Below, in pieces: positions 1-10,656 of a stretch of DNA of 64,000 bases (positions within the stretch are counted from its first letter, which is position 1; each line of letters starts with the position of its first letter). The notes beneath the pieces are model-generated. The model was not told where the DNA came from. It searched no databases and saw only the letters and a list, made by a program, of their open reading frames with translations. This stretch comes from Phenylobacterium glaciei (GTDB taxonomy: Bacteria > Pseudomonadota > Alphaproteobacteria > Caulobacterales > Caulobacteraceae), in contig NZ_JAGSGD010000001.1 in the NCBI RefSeq assembly GCF_016772415.1, positions 2,257,501-2,321,500 of the forward strand, written 5' to 3'. The translations under genes were made by a program, and so were the position numbers.

Positions 1-2
1 GC

Positions 3-101
3 CTGGACGAGGCGGCGACCCTCGACCTGACCGCCTTCGACGGTCAGAACTGGGAGGCCAACGCCGACCAGCTCGCCCATCTGTCGCTGGAGCCGTCATG
101 A
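3..101 (+). CDS. C-terminal end of an unidentified protein (partial)
   Basis: An open frame enters from the left edge and ends at TGA 99-101, giving about 32 residues rich in Asp, Glu, Ala and Leu and ending in HLSLEPS. It lies 41 bases before pdhC on the same strand, so it is probably the last part of an upstream pdh-cluster gene. I do not recognise the family from this tail, and codon use looks like its neighbours. Confidence 0.5.
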   Translation: MDEAATLDLTAFDGQNWEANADQLAHLSLEPS

Positions 102-142
102 CGCGCACCTGCGCCCCCCACAACCGCCCGAGCGCCTGACCC

Positions 143-1480
143 ATGTCGATCGAGATCCTGATGCCCGCGCTGTCGCCCACCATGGAGGAGGGGACGCTTG
201 CCAAGTGGCACGTGAAGAAAGGCGACGTGGTGAAGTCCGGCGACGTAATCGCCGAGATCGAGACCGACAAGGCGACCATGGAGGTCGAGGCCGTCGACGA
301 GGGGACCATCGAGGACATCCTGGTCCCCGAGGGCACGGAGAACGTGAAGGTCAACTCGCCAATCGCGAAGCTTTCCGGCGAGGGCGAGGTGGCGTTCCCG
401 ACTCCTTCTCCCCTTGCGGGAGAAGGAGGCCCTGCGGAGCAGGGTCGGATGAGGGGTCTCTCAGAATCCTCAGGAAAGCCCGTCGCCACCAAGGCGGAGG
501 CGGGAGCGCAACCCCTCATCCGACCGGTCTCCGACCGGCCACCTTCTCCCGCAAGGGGAGAAGGGCAGGGAACGCGCGTCTTCGCCTCGCCGCTGGCCCG
601 CCGGATCGCGGCCCAGAAGAACCTCGACCTGTCGGCCCTCACGGGTTCCGGCCCTCACGGACGCATCATCAAGCGCGATGTCGAAAGTGCGACCCCGGGC
701 GCCGCCAGGGCCCCGACCAGCGCCGGCGGCGCTGTGGCCACCTCAGCCCCGCGTCAGGTCCAGAGCCTGGCCCAGATGGGCATCCCGGACCGGTCCTACG
801 ACCTCGTCCCGCTGGACGGCATGCGCAAGACCGTCGCGCGCCGGCTCACCGAGAGCTTCCGCGACGTGCCGCACTTCCCGCTGACCATCGACCTGGAGAT
901 CGACGCCCTGCTGGCCGGCCGGATCAAGATCAACGCCATGCTGGAAAAGCAGGGGGTGAAGGTCAGCGTCAACGATCTGGTGATCAAGGCGGCAGCCATC
1001 GCCCTCAAGCAGGTGCCAGAGGCCAATGCCTCCTACTCGCCCGAAGGCATCGCGATGCACCACCACGCCGACATCGCCATGGCCGTGGCCATCGATGGTG
1101 GGCTGATCACACCGATCATCCGGGCGGCCGAGACCAAGGGCTTGGCCCAGATCGCCACCGAGGCCAAGGACCTGGCGGCTCGCGCCCGCACCCGAAAGCT
1201 CAAGCCCGAGGAATTCCAGGGCGGCACCTTCTCGGTCTCCAACCTGGGGATGTTCGGGATCAAGGCCTTCTCCTCGATCCTCAACGAACCTCAGGGCGCC
1301 ATCCTCTCGGTGGGCGCCGGTGAACAGCGGCCGGTCGTCAAGAACGGCCAGCTCGCCGTCGCCACGGTGATGACCGTGACGCTCACCTGCGATCACCGGG
1401 TTGTCGACGGCGCCATCGGCGCCCGCTGGCTGCAGGCCTTCAAGGTCCTGATCGAAGATCCCATTACGATGATCGTCTAG
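143..1480 (+). CDS. pdhC: Pyruvate dehydrogenase complex E2, dihydrolipoamide acetyltransferase
   Basis: Transfers the acetyl group from E1 to CoA and forms the core of the cytoplasmic pyruvate dehydrogenase complex. The N-terminal lipoyl domain (about residues 1-80) carries the lipoylated lysine in [11 protein letters not shown] (K43). A peripheral-subunit-binding domain lies near residues 144-182 ([21 protein letters not shown]), and the catalytic domain ends with the DHRVVDG His/Asp motif. Length (445 aa) is normal only because the linker between lipoyl and binding domains contains about 54 residues encoded by a palindromic DNA repeat (404-564). A second long frame at 205-1323 is a shadow. 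Upstream of glutathione peroxidase and lpd on the same strand. Confidence 0.96.
   Translation: MSIEILMPALSPTMEEGTLAKWHVKKGDVVKSGDVIAEIETDKATMEVEAVDEGTIEDILVPEGTENVKVNSPIAKLSGEGEVAFPTPSPLAGEGGPAEQGRMRGLSESSGKPVATKAEAGAQPLIRPVSDRPPSPARGEGQGTRVFASPLARRIAAQKNLDLSALTGSGPHGRIIKRDVESATPGAARAPTSAGGAVATSAPRQVQSLAQMGIPDRSYDLVPLDGMRKTVARRLTESFRDVPHFPLTIDLEIDALLAGRIKINAMLEKQGVKVSVNDLVIKAAAIALKQVPEANASYSPEGIAMHHHADIAMAVAIDGGLITPIIRAAETKGLAQIATEAKDLAARARTRKLKPEEFQGGTFSVSNLGMFGIKAFSSILNEPQGAILSVGAGEQRPVVKNGQLAVATVMTVTLTCDHRVVDGAIGARWLQAFKVLIEDPITMIV
404..564. repeat. Long palindromic repeat inserted in frame in the pdhC linker
   Basis: The 23-bp arm at 404-426 (starts CCTTCTCCCCTTGCGG) is the exact reverse complement of 542-564. 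A second pair, 443-457 and 511-525 (GGTCGGATGAGGGGT and its complement), is also exact. The whole 161-bp unit therefore forms a long stem with a roughly 53-base interior. Sequences of this kind (CTTCTCCC...GGGAGAAGG with GGATGAGGGGT) are familiar as intergenic repeats in alphaproteobacteria. Here the reading frame stays open through it and it codes for a Pro/Gly/Ser-rich stretch with mirrored ends, SPLAGEGG and SPARGEGQ. Confidence 0.9.
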
Positions 1481-1489
1481 GGGCGGACC

Positions 1490-1966
1490 ATGAGCATCTA
1501 CGACTTCAGCGCCGAGACCCTGGACGGCAAGGCGACACCGCTCTCCACCTATCGCGACAGGGTGGTCCTGATCGTCAACACGGCGTCCAAGTGCGGGTTC
1601 ACCCCCCAGTACGAGGGGCTGGAGGCGCTCTACAGCAAGTACAAGGACCGCGGTCTGGTGGTGCTGGGCTTCCCCTGCAACCAGTTCGGGGCCCAGGAAC
1701 CGGGCAACGCTGAGGAGATCGCCAGCTTCTGCTCGCTGACCTACGACGTCGACTTCCCGATGATGAGCAAGATCGACGTCAACGGACCCAAGACCCACCC
1801 GCTCTTCGCCTATCTCAAGAAGGAGAAGAAGGGGGTGCTGGGCACCGCCAATGTGAAGTGGAACTTCACCAAGTTCCTGGTGGACCGTAAGGGCCAGGTG
1901 GTCGACCGCTTCGCCCCCACGGTCGAACCCAAGTCGCTGGAAAGCGCGATCGAGGCCCTGCTCTGA
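1490..1966 (+). CDS. Glutathione peroxidase family protein
   Basis: Thioredoxin-fold peroxidase that reduces hydroperoxides, usually with thioredoxin in bacteria. The peroxidatic cysteine is in NTASKCGFTPQY, and the family motifs GFPCNQFG and KWNFTKFLVD (Gln/Trp/Asn environment) follow. Its 158 aa match the usual length and there is no signal peptide, so it is cytoplasmic. Starts 9 bases after pdhC and its stop overlaps the lpd start (TGATG), so it is translated in the pdhC-lpd operon. Placement beside E3 suggests protection of lipoyl and thiol cofactors, which is inference. Confidence 0.93.
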   Translation: MSIYDFSAETLDGKATPLSTYRDRVVLIVNTASKCGFTPQYEGLEALYSKYKDRGLVVLGFPCNQFGAQEPGNAEEIASFCSLTYDVDFPMMSKIDVNGPKTHPLFAYLKKEKKGVLGTANVKWNFTKFLVDRKGQVVDRFAPTVEPKSLESAIEALL

Positions 1967-3375
1967 TGGCTGATTCCTTCGACGTCATCATCATCGGCTC
2001 GGGCCCCGGCGGCTATGTCACCGCCATCCGCGCCAGCCAGCTGGGTCTGAAGACCGCCATCATCGAGAAGGAAGCCCTGGGCGGGGTGTGCCTGAACTGG
2101 GGCTGCATCCCCACCAAGGCTTTGCTGAAGACCGGCGAGGCCTATGAGCAGCTCTCCCACCTGGCCGACTACGGCATCAAGGTGGAGAAGGCCTCCTTCG
2201 ACTTCACCGGTATCATCAAGCGCTCCCGCAAGGTGGCCGCCCAGCTGAACGCCGGCGTCGCCTTCCTGATGAAGAAGCACAAGATCGAGGTGGTGGAGGG
2301 GACCGCCAAGCTTGAGAAGGGAAGCCCTGCGCCCAAGGTCGTCGTCGCCCTCAAGGCCGGCGGTGCGCGGACGCTCACCGGCAAGCACGTGATTCTGGCC
2401 ACCGGGGCCCGGGCCCGCACCATTCCCGCCGTCGGCCTGGAGCCGGACGGCGACCGCATCTGGACCTACCGGGAGGCGATGGCGCCCAAGTCGGCGCCCA
2501 AATCGCTGATCGTCATCGGATCAGGCGCCATCGGCATCGAATTCGCCAGCTTTTACCGGGCGTTGGGGGGCGAGGTGACCGTCATCGAGACCTTGCCCCG
2601 GATCCTTCCGGTGGAAGATGAGGAAGTTTCCACAACCGCCCGGAAAGCTTTCGAAAAGCGCGGCATGAAGTTCCGCGTCGGCGCCCAGGTGGAGAAGGTC
2701 GAGAAGCCGAAAACGGGCGGCGTCCGCGTGACGACCAGCAGCGGCGGAAAGTCCGAAACCCTGGAGGCCGAGGTGGCCATCGTCGCCGTCGGCATCGTCG
2801 GCAATGTCGAGGACATGGGCCTTGAAGCCCTGGGGGTGAAGATCAACCGCACCCACGTCGTCACCGACGACCACGGCGGCACGGGCGTGCCCGGCCTCTA
2901 CGCCATCGGCGATGTCGCCGGTCCGCCCTGGCTCGCCCATAAGGCCAGCCACGAAGGCGTCCACTGCATCGAGCATATCGCAGGCCTCGCGCCCTCGAAC
3001 CTCAACGCCCCGATCCCGGGCTGCACCTATTCGACGCCCCAGATCGCCTCGGTGGGGATCACGGAGGCCGGCGCCAAGGAGAAGGGGATCGCCGTCAAGA
3101 TCGGCCGCTTCCCGTTCCGGGTGAACGGCAAGGCCATCGCCTCGGGCGAGACCGAGGGCTTCGTAAAGACCATCTTCGACGAGAAGACCGGCGCCCTGCT
3201 CGGCGCTCACCTGATCGGCGGCGAGGTCACCGAGATGATCCAGGGCTTCGCGCTCGCCATGACCCTGGAAGCCACGGAAGCCGAACTGATCGCCACCGTC
3301 TTCCCGCACCCGACGATGAGCGAGGCCATGCACGAGGCCACCCTCGACGCCTATGGGCGGGTTCTGCATATATAG
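1966..3375 (+). CDS. lpdA: Dihydrolipoyl dehydrogenase (E3)
   Basis: FAD/NAD disulfide oxidoreductase that reoxidises dihydrolipoamide of E2. It shows the N-terminal FAD motif GSGPGGYVTAIRA, the redox pair in GGVCLNWGCIPTK (C-x4-C), a second dinucleotide site IGSGAIGIEFAS, the FAD site YAIGDVAG, and the C-terminal HPTMSEAMHEA His-Glu dyad. The 469-aa length is typical. The ATG overlaps the glutathione peroxidase stop by one base. Probably serves both pyruvate dehydrogenase and other 2-oxo-acid complexes unless another copy exists outside the window. Confidence 0.96.
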   Translation: MADSFDVIIIGSGPGGYVTAIRASQLGLKTAIIEKEALGGVCLNWGCIPTKALLKTGEAYEQLSHLADYGIKVEKASFDFTGIIKRSRKVAAQLNAGVAFLMKKHKIEVVEGTAKLEKGSPAPKVVVALKAGGARTLTGKHVILATGARARTIPAVGLEPDGDRIWTYREAMAPKSAPKSLIVIGSGAIGIEFASFYRALGGEVTVIETLPRILPVEDEEVSTTARKAFEKRGMKFRVGAQVEKVEKPKTGGVRVTTSSGGKSETLEAEVAIVAVGIVGNVEDMGLEALGVKINRTHVVTDDHGGTGVPGLYAIGDVAGPPWLAHKASHEGVHCIEHIAGLAPSNLNAPIPGCTYSTPQIASVGITEAGAKEKGIAVKIGRFPFRVNGKAIASGETEGFVKTIFDEKTGALLGAHLIGGEVTEMIQGFALAMTLEATEAELIATVFPHPTMSEAMHEATLDAYGRVLHI

Positions 3376-3395
3376 CGCGGCCGGGGGCGGATTCG

Positions 3396-4657
3396 ATGCT
3401 CGACAGGCCGGAATGGCCCCTGCTGATCGCCCTGGCCATCGGCCTGCTGATCGGTCTGGAGCGGGAGCGGCGTAAGGGCGATGGCCCTGCGCGGTCGCCG
3501 GCCGGCTTGCGCACCTTCGCCCTCGTCGGCCTGCTGGGCGGGCTGACCGCCACCTTCGGCGACCGTCACTTGATCCTGCTCGTCGGAGCGCTGGTCGGGT
3601 TTGGCGTCTTGATCGCCTATGCCCTGGGCGAGCGCGGCGATCCCGGCCTGACCGGAGAGGTCGCGCTGATCGCGACCTATGTCCTGGGTGTGCTGGCGCC
3701 GGCCAAGCCGGTCTTGGCCCTGGAGGTCGGGATCGTGGTGGCGGCCCTGCTGGCCTTTCGCATGCAATTGCACCACTTTGTCCGCGAGCGGATATCCGAC
3801 CAGGACCTGCGCGACGGCCTGACCTTCGCGATCGCCGCCGTCGTTATCCTCCCCCTGCTGCCCGACCGACCGGTCGATCCCTACGGCCTGCTCAATCCCT
3901 TCACCCTGGGTCGGTTGGCTGTGGTCGCCATGGCGCTGAGCGCGGTCGGCTACGTCGCCCAGAGGCTGGTGGGCGCGCGATATGGTCTCCTGGTCGCCGG
4001 CCTCGCCTCAGGCCTGGTGTCCAGCACCGCCGCCGTGGTGGCCATGGGCGGCAGGTCACGCGAAGCCCCGGCTGCGGCCTCTGCCAGCGCCGCGGGCGCC
4101 GTCGCCTCCCTGGTGGGGAGCCTCGGCTATCTCACCGCCCTGATCGGCGCCGTCAGCCCCGCCTTGCTGACGGTCCTGGCGCTGCCGTTGGGGCTGGCTG
4201 CCGGGCTGATCCTGCTCTACGCCGCCTGGCTCTTACGCGGCGCGCCCAAGCAGGCGGACGACGTGACGCCAGCCGGCCGCGCCTTCAACGGCCTGACCGT
4301 TCTGCTGTTTGTGGCGCTGGTGAGCGGCTTCAGCCTGCTGTCGGAGCAGTTGGTCGTCTGGCTGGGAACGCCGGGCGCGCTGGCGGGAGCCGCGGTCCTG
4401 GGCCTCGCCGACGCCCATGCGGCGGCGATCTCCATGGCGACCTTGAACGCCAACGGCAGCCTGGCCGCAGGGCCGGCGGCGACCGCCGTGCTGCTGAGCC
4501 TCACCACCAACATGGCCGTGAAGGTTCCGGCGGCCTTCATGTCGGGAAGCCGGCCCTATGCGATGCGGGTCGTCTGGGGTGTCGTGCTGCTGCTGGCGGG
4601 GTTGTGGGCCGGGGGCGCGATCATGCGCCTCTCCGGCCCAGCCCTTGGTGGCGCGCT

Positions 4658-4661
<4 letters not shown>
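3396..4661 (+). CDS. MgtC/SapB-DUF4010 family inner-membrane protein
   Basis: Polytopic membrane protein of 421 aa. An N-terminal MgtC/SapB-like domain (LIALAIGLLIGLERERRK, then AGLRTFALVGLLGGL) is followed by a DUF4010 half with many hydrophobic segments. MgtC proteins modulate Mg homeostasis and ATP synthase in other bacteria; the role of the DUF4010 fusion is not known. Starts 20 bases after lpd. Its last four bases overlap the 3' end of the convergent thiolase gene. Confidence 0.85.
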
Positions 4662-5893
<1,232 letters not shown>

Positions 5894-5970
5894 GGCGTAT
5901 TCCTCTCAAGACGAGTTGCGATTCTGAAAACCAGCATGAACCCGGCTCCCCCACGGCAGCCAAGCCCTGA

Positions 5971-6366
5971 TTAGGGCCGCTTACGAACCAAGGCGTCGAG
6001 GCTCCAGATCCCGCCGCCGGCCACGGCCAGGTACAGGAAGACGAAGGAGAACAGGATCGCAGGCTCGCCGCCGTTGAGGGCGGGGTAGAAGCTGGCGGGC
6101 GCGTGGGCCAGAAAATAGGCGATCGCCATCTGGCCCGACAGAAGGAAGGCCACCGGCCGGGTGAAGAGCCCCAGCGCCACCAGACCCCCACCCACGATCT
6201 CCAGCCCGGCAGCCACAACCAGCATCACGGGCAGGGGATTGGGCGCGCCCTCCTGGGCGGCGGGGAAATTGAACACCTTCATCAGGCCGTGCTCGAGGAA
6301 CAGCAGGGCGGCGATGATCCGCAGCAGGCTGAGGACACGGGGCGCCCAGATGTCGAGGTTCGGCAT
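5971..6366 (-). CDS. DoxX family membrane protein
   Basis: Small four-helix membrane protein of 131 aa. The DoxX signature is visible: an early RIIAALLFLEHGLMKV segment, a glycine-rich helix around GLEIVGGGLVALGLFTRP, and two more hydrophobic helices, ending in a short basic tail (VRKRP). DoxX proteins are linked to redox functions, but the biochemical role of this one is unknown. It lies alone between the thiolase and the acyl-activating enzyme, all on the minus strand. Confidence 0.85.
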   Translation of the reverse strand: MPNLDIWAPRVLSLLRIIAALLFLEHGLMKVFNFPAAQEGAPNPLPVMLVVAAGLEIVGGGLVALGLFTRPVAFLLSGQMAIAYFLAHAPASFYPALNGGEPAILFSFVFLYLAVAGGGIWSLDALVRKRP

Positions 6367-6412
6367 GGTGTCCTCCCGCGCGCCAATGCTGGCGCTTGTC
6401 CCTAGGTAGGCG

Positions 6413-8035
6413 TCACGCGGCGCGCCGGCCCTCAGCCTCGACCATGCGCTGGATGACGACGTAGTCGGTCTTGCCGGTGCCCAGGACGGGCACCTCCGGC
6501 ACCTTGATGATCTTCTTGGGCACGTTCAGTTCCGAGGCGCCGATGGTCTTGGCGTGGGCCACCAGCGCCGTGGAGTCGGCGTCCATGCGGTCGGTGACGA
6601 GAATCAGGCGCTCGCCTTTGCGGGCGTCGGGCATGGAGATGACCGCGTGGCGGTTGTCGGGCCAGACGGCGACGGCCAGGTCCTCGGCCGCGGTCAGGGA
6701 CACCATCTCCCCGCCGATCTTGGCGAAGCGCTTCACGCGGCCGCGAATGGTCACCCAGTCATCGTCGGTGATGTCCACGACGTCACCGGTGTCATGCCAG
6801 CCGTCGATCAGGGGCTCGACCGTGCCGTCCGGGCGCAGGTAGCCGCTCATCACGTTGGGGCCGCGCACATAGAAGCGGCCGCCGCCTGGAATGCCGGGGA
6901 CCGGCTCAAGGCGCGTCTGGATGCCCGGCAGCAGACCGCCGACCGTGCCGCGTCGGTTGTCGATGGGCTTGTTCACCGCGATCACCGGGGCGGCTTCGGT
7001 CGCGCCGTAGCCCTCCAGCACCGGCACGTCGCCGAACTTGTCGCGGATCAGGTTGTGGGTTTCCTCGCGAACCTTCTCCGCCCCGCAGACGATAAACTTC
7101 AGATTGGCCAGTTCGTCGTACTCGGCGACCCGGGCGTACTGGTTCAGGAAGGTGTCGGTGGCCAGCAGGATGGACGCCTTGGAGTCCTTCAGCAGCGGCG
7201 GGATCACCTTGGTGTGCAGCGGAGAGGGATACTGGAAGGCCTTCATGCCGGTCAGGATCGGCAGCAGGGCGCCGCCGGTCAGGCCAAAGCAGTGGAAGGT
7301 CGGAAGCGGATTGAACATCACCCAGTCCGGATCCAGCGGGATGTGGGCGGCGATCTGGTAGACGTTGGCCACCAGGTTCGTCTGGCTCAGCACAACGCCC
7401 TTCGGTACGCCAAAGCTGCCGGAGGTGAACAGGATCACGCCAGGATCGTCTGGCTTGGTCTCGGCCAGGAAGGCCTTGGGGAAGGCCCCGGCGGTGGCGG
7501 CGAACAGCTTGTCGGTCAGGCCTATTTTTTCCCGCACGTCCTCAAGGTAGGTGACGGTGGAGACGTCATCCAAGGCGTCCACCAGGTCGTGGAGCTGACC
7601 CTGTTCGATAAACCGGTGCGAGGTCAGCACCCGTTTCACCCCAGCCAGCTTGCAGGCGCCCTTCAGGTTCCGGATGCCGGACGTGAAGTTCAGCATGGTG
7701 GGAATGCGCCCGAAGGCGTGCAGGGCGAAGAAGGTGACGATGGCTGCGGAACTGGCCGGCAGCATGACGCCGACCCGCTCGCCCTTTTCCGTCATGGCCG
7801 CGATCTTCCGGCCGAGCGCGAAGGCTCCGCGGATCAGGTCGGTGTAGGACAGCGGATTGCGTTCCTGGTCCTCCAGGATCGGTTTCTTCGCGCCGAACTG
7901 AGTACGGGCGGCGAGCAGAGCGCCGAACAGGGTCTGCTGGCTCTCAAGCGGATCAAATGTACGCGACAAAGGCGAAGACCTCCCCGATCGGATCGCCGGT
8001 TCTTGGAACGCAAGCCTATCGTCCGAGGTCGCCAT
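6413..8035 (-). CDS. AMP-binding acyl-CoA/acyl-ACP synthetase family protein
   Basis: Adenylate-forming enzyme of 540 aa that should activate a fatty acid to an acyl-AMP and pass it to CoA or ACP. The P-loop-like motif FTSGSFGVPKGV, the GYGATEAAP motif, WHDTGDV and the hinge GRVKRFAKIGGEMVS are all present. The overall form resembles the acyl-ACP synthetase half of Aas, without the acyltransferase domain. The C-terminal catalytic lysine lies in GTGKTDY. Substrate not assignable from sequence. Confidence 0.85.
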   Translation of the reverse strand: MATSDDRLAFQEPAIRSGRSSPLSRTFDPLESQQTLFGALLAARTQFGAKKPILEDQERNPLSYTDLIRGAFALGRKIAAMTEKGERVGVMLPASSAAIVTFFALHAFGRIPTMLNFTSGIRNLKGACKLAGVKRVLTSHRFIEQGQLHDLVDALDDVSTVTYLEDVREKIGLTDKLFAATAGAFPKAFLAETKPDDPGVILFTSGSFGVPKGVVLSQTNLVANVYQIAAHIPLDPDWVMFNPLPTFHCFGLTGGALLPILTGMKAFQYPSPLHTKVIPPLLKDSKASILLATDTFLNQYARVAEYDELANLKFIVCGAEKVREETHNLIRDKFGDVPVLEGYGATEAAPVIAVNKPIDNRRGTVGGLLPGIQTRLEPVPGIPGGGRFYVRGPNVMSGYLRPDGTVEPLIDGWHDTGDVVDITDDDWVTIRGRVKRFAKIGGEMVSLTAAEDLAVAVWPDNRHAVISMPDARKGERLILVTDRMDADSTALVAHAKTIGASELNVPKKIIKVPEVPVLGTGKTDYVVIQRMVEAEGRRAA

Positions 8036-8067
8036 TGCAAGGATACGTTACAAACCGTGAGGCGGTT

Positions 8068-9198
8068 TCACGGCGCAGGCGGAGCATTTTCCTCTGAAAC
8101 CGGGGCCGGGACAGGGGTTGCTCCGATCGGCGGGGCGACCTCCGCGGCCCGCTCGCTGTCCACCTTGGCGGCGATATAGCCGGTAATCTGGTCCAGCCAG
8201 GGCCGCCGGAAACGATCCTGTTCGAGATGCAGCGCCGCGAAGGCGCCGGGTACTGCCACCGACCGGCAATGGGGCAGGCCCTTGCACAGGGCCAGGGCCT
8301 CCTTGGTAGTCTTGTCGGGCAGCAGCATCAGGACATCTGCCTTCACCGCCTTCGCATTCGCCTCCACGGCGCGGCTGGCCGCCTGGTGCGCGCCGCGCCA
8401 GCCCAGGCTGGCGCTCGACATGCGCAGGTCGGGATTGGCGGTCTGCCAGGCCTGCTGCACTCGCCCACGCCACACGTCGTGGGTCAGGCCCTGGCCCCTG
8501 GCGTCCGGCGACGACCGGCTCCAAGGCCGCCAGTCGGTGGAAGGCAGTCGACCCAGCCCGGCGCGACCGGCGAGGGCCTGGGCGGAATCAGTGCTGACCG
8601 CCTTCGCGGCGACGTCGGGCGAGGAGACGATCACACCGTCGACCGCGAGACCGGTCTCCACGGCCCGCAACGCGACCACGGCGCCGTCGGCGTGGGCAAG
8701 CAGGATCAGCGGCGAAGTCTCCGGCGGCCGGATCACCACCCGGACCAGGGCGCGCAGGTTGGCGACGTCCGGATCGAAGCTCGAAACGAAGCCCAGGTCG
8801 CGGGGCATGGTGTAGCGGGCCGAGCCGCCCTGGCCGGCGCGGTCCAGGATCCAGACGGTGTAGCCGCGGCGGATCAGGCCGCTGGCGGTCTCGAACCAGG
8901 CCTCGGCCGACTCGCCGTAGCCGGGCAGGATCACGACGGTGGCCTTGGGCGCGCGCCAGCCGGCGGCGACGCCGTAGCGCTGGGTCGGCTTGTTGCCGGT
9001 CTGGATGAAGCCCCAGGCCCAGCCCTCCGGCGGATAGAAGCGCGGGCTCAGGGCCGGCGGCGCCTGGCTTTCGGCGAACGGGCCCATCAGGTCGCCACGG
9101 CCGCACGCCGCGAGCAACAGGAGCAAAGCGGCGACTGCCAGCGCGCGGACCATGCCGTCTTTGAACCCAGATCGCCGCTGTGGCGCAAGGCCGCTCAA
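8068..9198 (-). CDS. Alpha/beta-hydrolase-fold lipoprotein lacking the nucleophile serine
   Basis: 376 aa. A lipobox-type signal ([14 protein letters not shown]) predicts a lipid-anchored envelope protein. The fold resembles serine aminopeptidase/monoglyceride lipase hydrolases: GYGESAEAW oxyanion region, then [11 protein letters not shown], and a late His in an AALHLEQD motif. The nucleophile elbow expected as G-x-S-x-G reads A-H-A-D-G at 8683-8697, so the serine is alanine. The protein may be an inactive or binding homologue, or use another residue. The C-terminus is Pro/Ala-rich. Divergent from lipA with 42 bases between. Confidence 0.75.
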   Translation of the reverse strand: MSGLAPQRRSGFKDGMVRALAVAALLLLLAACGRGDLMGPFAESQAPPALSPRFYPPEGWAWGFIQTGNKPTQRYGVAAGWRAPKATVVILPGYGESAEAWFETASGLIRRGYTVWILDRAGQGGSARYTMPRDLGFVSSFDPDVANLRALVRVVIRPPETSPLILLAHADGAVVALRAVETGLAVDGVIVSSPDVAAKAVSTDSAQALAGRAGLGRLPSTDWRPWSRSSPDARGQGLTHDVWRGRVQQAWQTANPDLRMSSASLGWRGAHQAASRAVEANAKAVKADVLMLLPDKTTKEALALCKGLPHCRSVAVPGAFAALHLEQDRFRRPWLDQITGYIAAKVDSERAAEVAPPIGATPVPAPVSEENAPPAP

Positions 9199-9240
9199 TC
9201 GTGGCTTGATCCAGAGGCCCCGAACGCCGATCTAGGGGGC

Positions 9241-10200
9241 ATGGCGACCGTCATCGACACCCTCACCGGCGCAAGGCCGAGGCACCCGGAAAAGCAGTCG
9301 CGGCCGGATACTCCGATGCTGCGCAAACCCGAGTGGCTGCGCGTCCGCGCGCCCGGTTCGCCCGGCTACGCCGCCACCAAGGCCATCGTGAAGGAACATG
9401 CGCTCACCACGGTGTGCGAGGAGGCCGCCTGCCCGAACATCGGCGAGTGCTGGTCCATCAGCCACGCCACCATGATGATCATGGGCGACACCTGCACCCG
9501 GGCCTGCGCCTTCTGCAACGTCATCACCGGCAAGCCGCAGGCGCTGGACCCCACCGAACCGGCCCGCGTCGCCGACGCTGTGGTGAAGATGGGCCTGAAG
9601 CATGTGGTCATTACCTCAGTGGACCGCGACGACCTGGCCGACGGCGGTGCGGCGCACTTTGCTGAAGTTGTCCGCGCGATCCGCGCCCAGGCTGTCGGCA
9701 CCACGATTGAGATCCTGACGCCGGATTTCCTTCGCAAGCCAACCTCGGCCGCCGAGCTGGTGATCGACGCCAAGCCCGATGTCTTCAATCACAATTTGGA
9801 GACCGTGCCGCGGCTCTATCTGTCGATCCGGCCGGGCGCCCGCTACTTCCATTCCCTGCGCCTGCTGGAGCGGGTGAAGGAACGCGACCCTGAGCAGTTC
9901 ACCAAGTCGGGCCTGATGGTCGGCCTGGGTGAGACCAAGGAAGAGGTCATGCAGGTGATGGACGACATGCGTTCGGCCAACATCGATTTCCTGACCATCG
10001 GCCAGTATCTGCAACCGACCCGCAAGCACGCCGCCGTCGACCGGTTCGTGACCCCTGACGAGTTCCACGCCTATGAGGAAATCGCCCGGGCCAAAGGCTT
10101 CCTGATGGTTTCGGCCAGTCCGCTGACCCGCTCGTCCCACCATGCGGGCGAGGATTTCGCCAAGCTGCAGGCGGCGCGCCGGGCCAAGGACGCCGCTTAG
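9241..10200 (+). CDS. lipA: Lipoyl synthase
   Basis: Radical SAM enzyme that inserts two sulfurs into octanoyl groups on lipoyl domains such as the E2 at 143-1480. The start is ATG 9241, preceded by a GGGGG ribosome site; a longer open frame upstream to 8227 is antisense to the hydrolase gene. The auxiliary cluster cysteines are in [12 protein letters not shown], the radical SAM triad is CTRACAFC, and the C-terminal serine ligand is in TRSSHHAGE (often RSSYH). 319 aa, normal length. Confidence 0.95.
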   Translation: MATVIDTLTGARPRHPEKQSRPDTPMLRKPEWLRVRAPGSPGYAATKAIVKEHALTTVCEEAACPNIGECWSISHATMMIMGDTCTRACAFCNVITGKPQALDPTEPARVADAVVKMGLKHVVITSVDRDDLADGGAAHFAEVVRAIRAQAVGTTIEILTPDFLRKPTSAAELVIDAKPDVFNHNLETVPRLYLSIRPGARYFHSLRLLERVKERDPEQFTKSGLMVGLGETKEEVMQVMDDMRSANIDFLTIGQYLQPTRKHAAVDRFVTPDEFHAYEEIARAKGFLMVSASPLTRSSHHAGEDFAKLQAARRAKDAA

Positions 10201-10203
10201 GTC

Positions 10204-10647
10204 TTGCGCCACCACGTCACCCGGACGCTGCCCTATAGCCCCGACCGGCTGTTCGCCCTGGTGGGGGACGTGGACGCCTATCCGCAATTCGTGCCGTGGA
10301 TCGTGGGCATGCGCACCTGGAACAGCCGCACCGACAGCCAGGGCCTGAGCTGGACCGACGCCGAGGCCAAGGTCGGGTTCTCCTTCCTGAAGGAGACGTT
10401 TTCCACCCGCGTCCGGCGCGATCCCGTGAGCCGCCAGATCGACGTTGGTCTGATCTCAGGGCCGTTCAAGAGCCTGCGCAACCAGTGGAGGTTCGAGCCG
10501 GAAGGCGAGGGGACCCGCGTCGAGTTCGACATCGACTTCGAGTTCAAGTCGCGGATGCTGTCGGCCCTGCTGACCTCCAACTTCAGTTCCGCCGTCGACA
10601 AGCTGATGGCGTGCTTCGAGGCCCGAGCGAAGGCGCTCTACGGCTAG
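10204..10647 (+). CDS. COQ10/RatA-like START-fold ubiquinone-binding protein
   Basis: 147-aa SRPBCC/START-domain protein of the Coq10/RatA family. These proteins bind ubiquinone and assist respiration; the E. coli toxin-style name RatA need not apply. Visible family features are the N-terminal YSPDRLFALVGDVDAYPQFVPW stretch around positions 9-30 and a C-terminal helix with AVDKLMACFEARA. The likely start is TTG 10204, 4 bases after the lipA stop; no ATG fits the conserved N-terminus. Co-transcription with lipA is common in alphaproteobacteria. Confidence 0.85.
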   Translation: MRHHVTRTLPYSPDRLFALVGDVDAYPQFVPWIVGMRTWNSRTDSQGLSWTDAEAKVGFSFLKETFSTRVRRDPVSRQIDVGLISGPFKSLRNQWRFEPEGEGTRVEFDIDFEFKSRMLSALLTSNFSSAVDKLMACFEARAKALYG

Positions 10648-10656
10648 GCCGACGCC

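Noticed and set aside
205..1323. Long Arg/Gly-rich frame inside pdhC
   Set aside because: Shadow of a high-GC gene; composition (R, G, H rich) and no family motif.
8227..9240. Long in-frame extension upstream of lipA
   Set aside because: Entirely antisense to the hydrolase gene; LipA homology starts at ATG 9241 with a ribosome site.
10204..10647. RatA toxin of a toxin-antitoxin pair
   Set aside because: No antitoxin neighbour; linkage to lipA and START fold favour the COQ10 ubiquinone-binding role.
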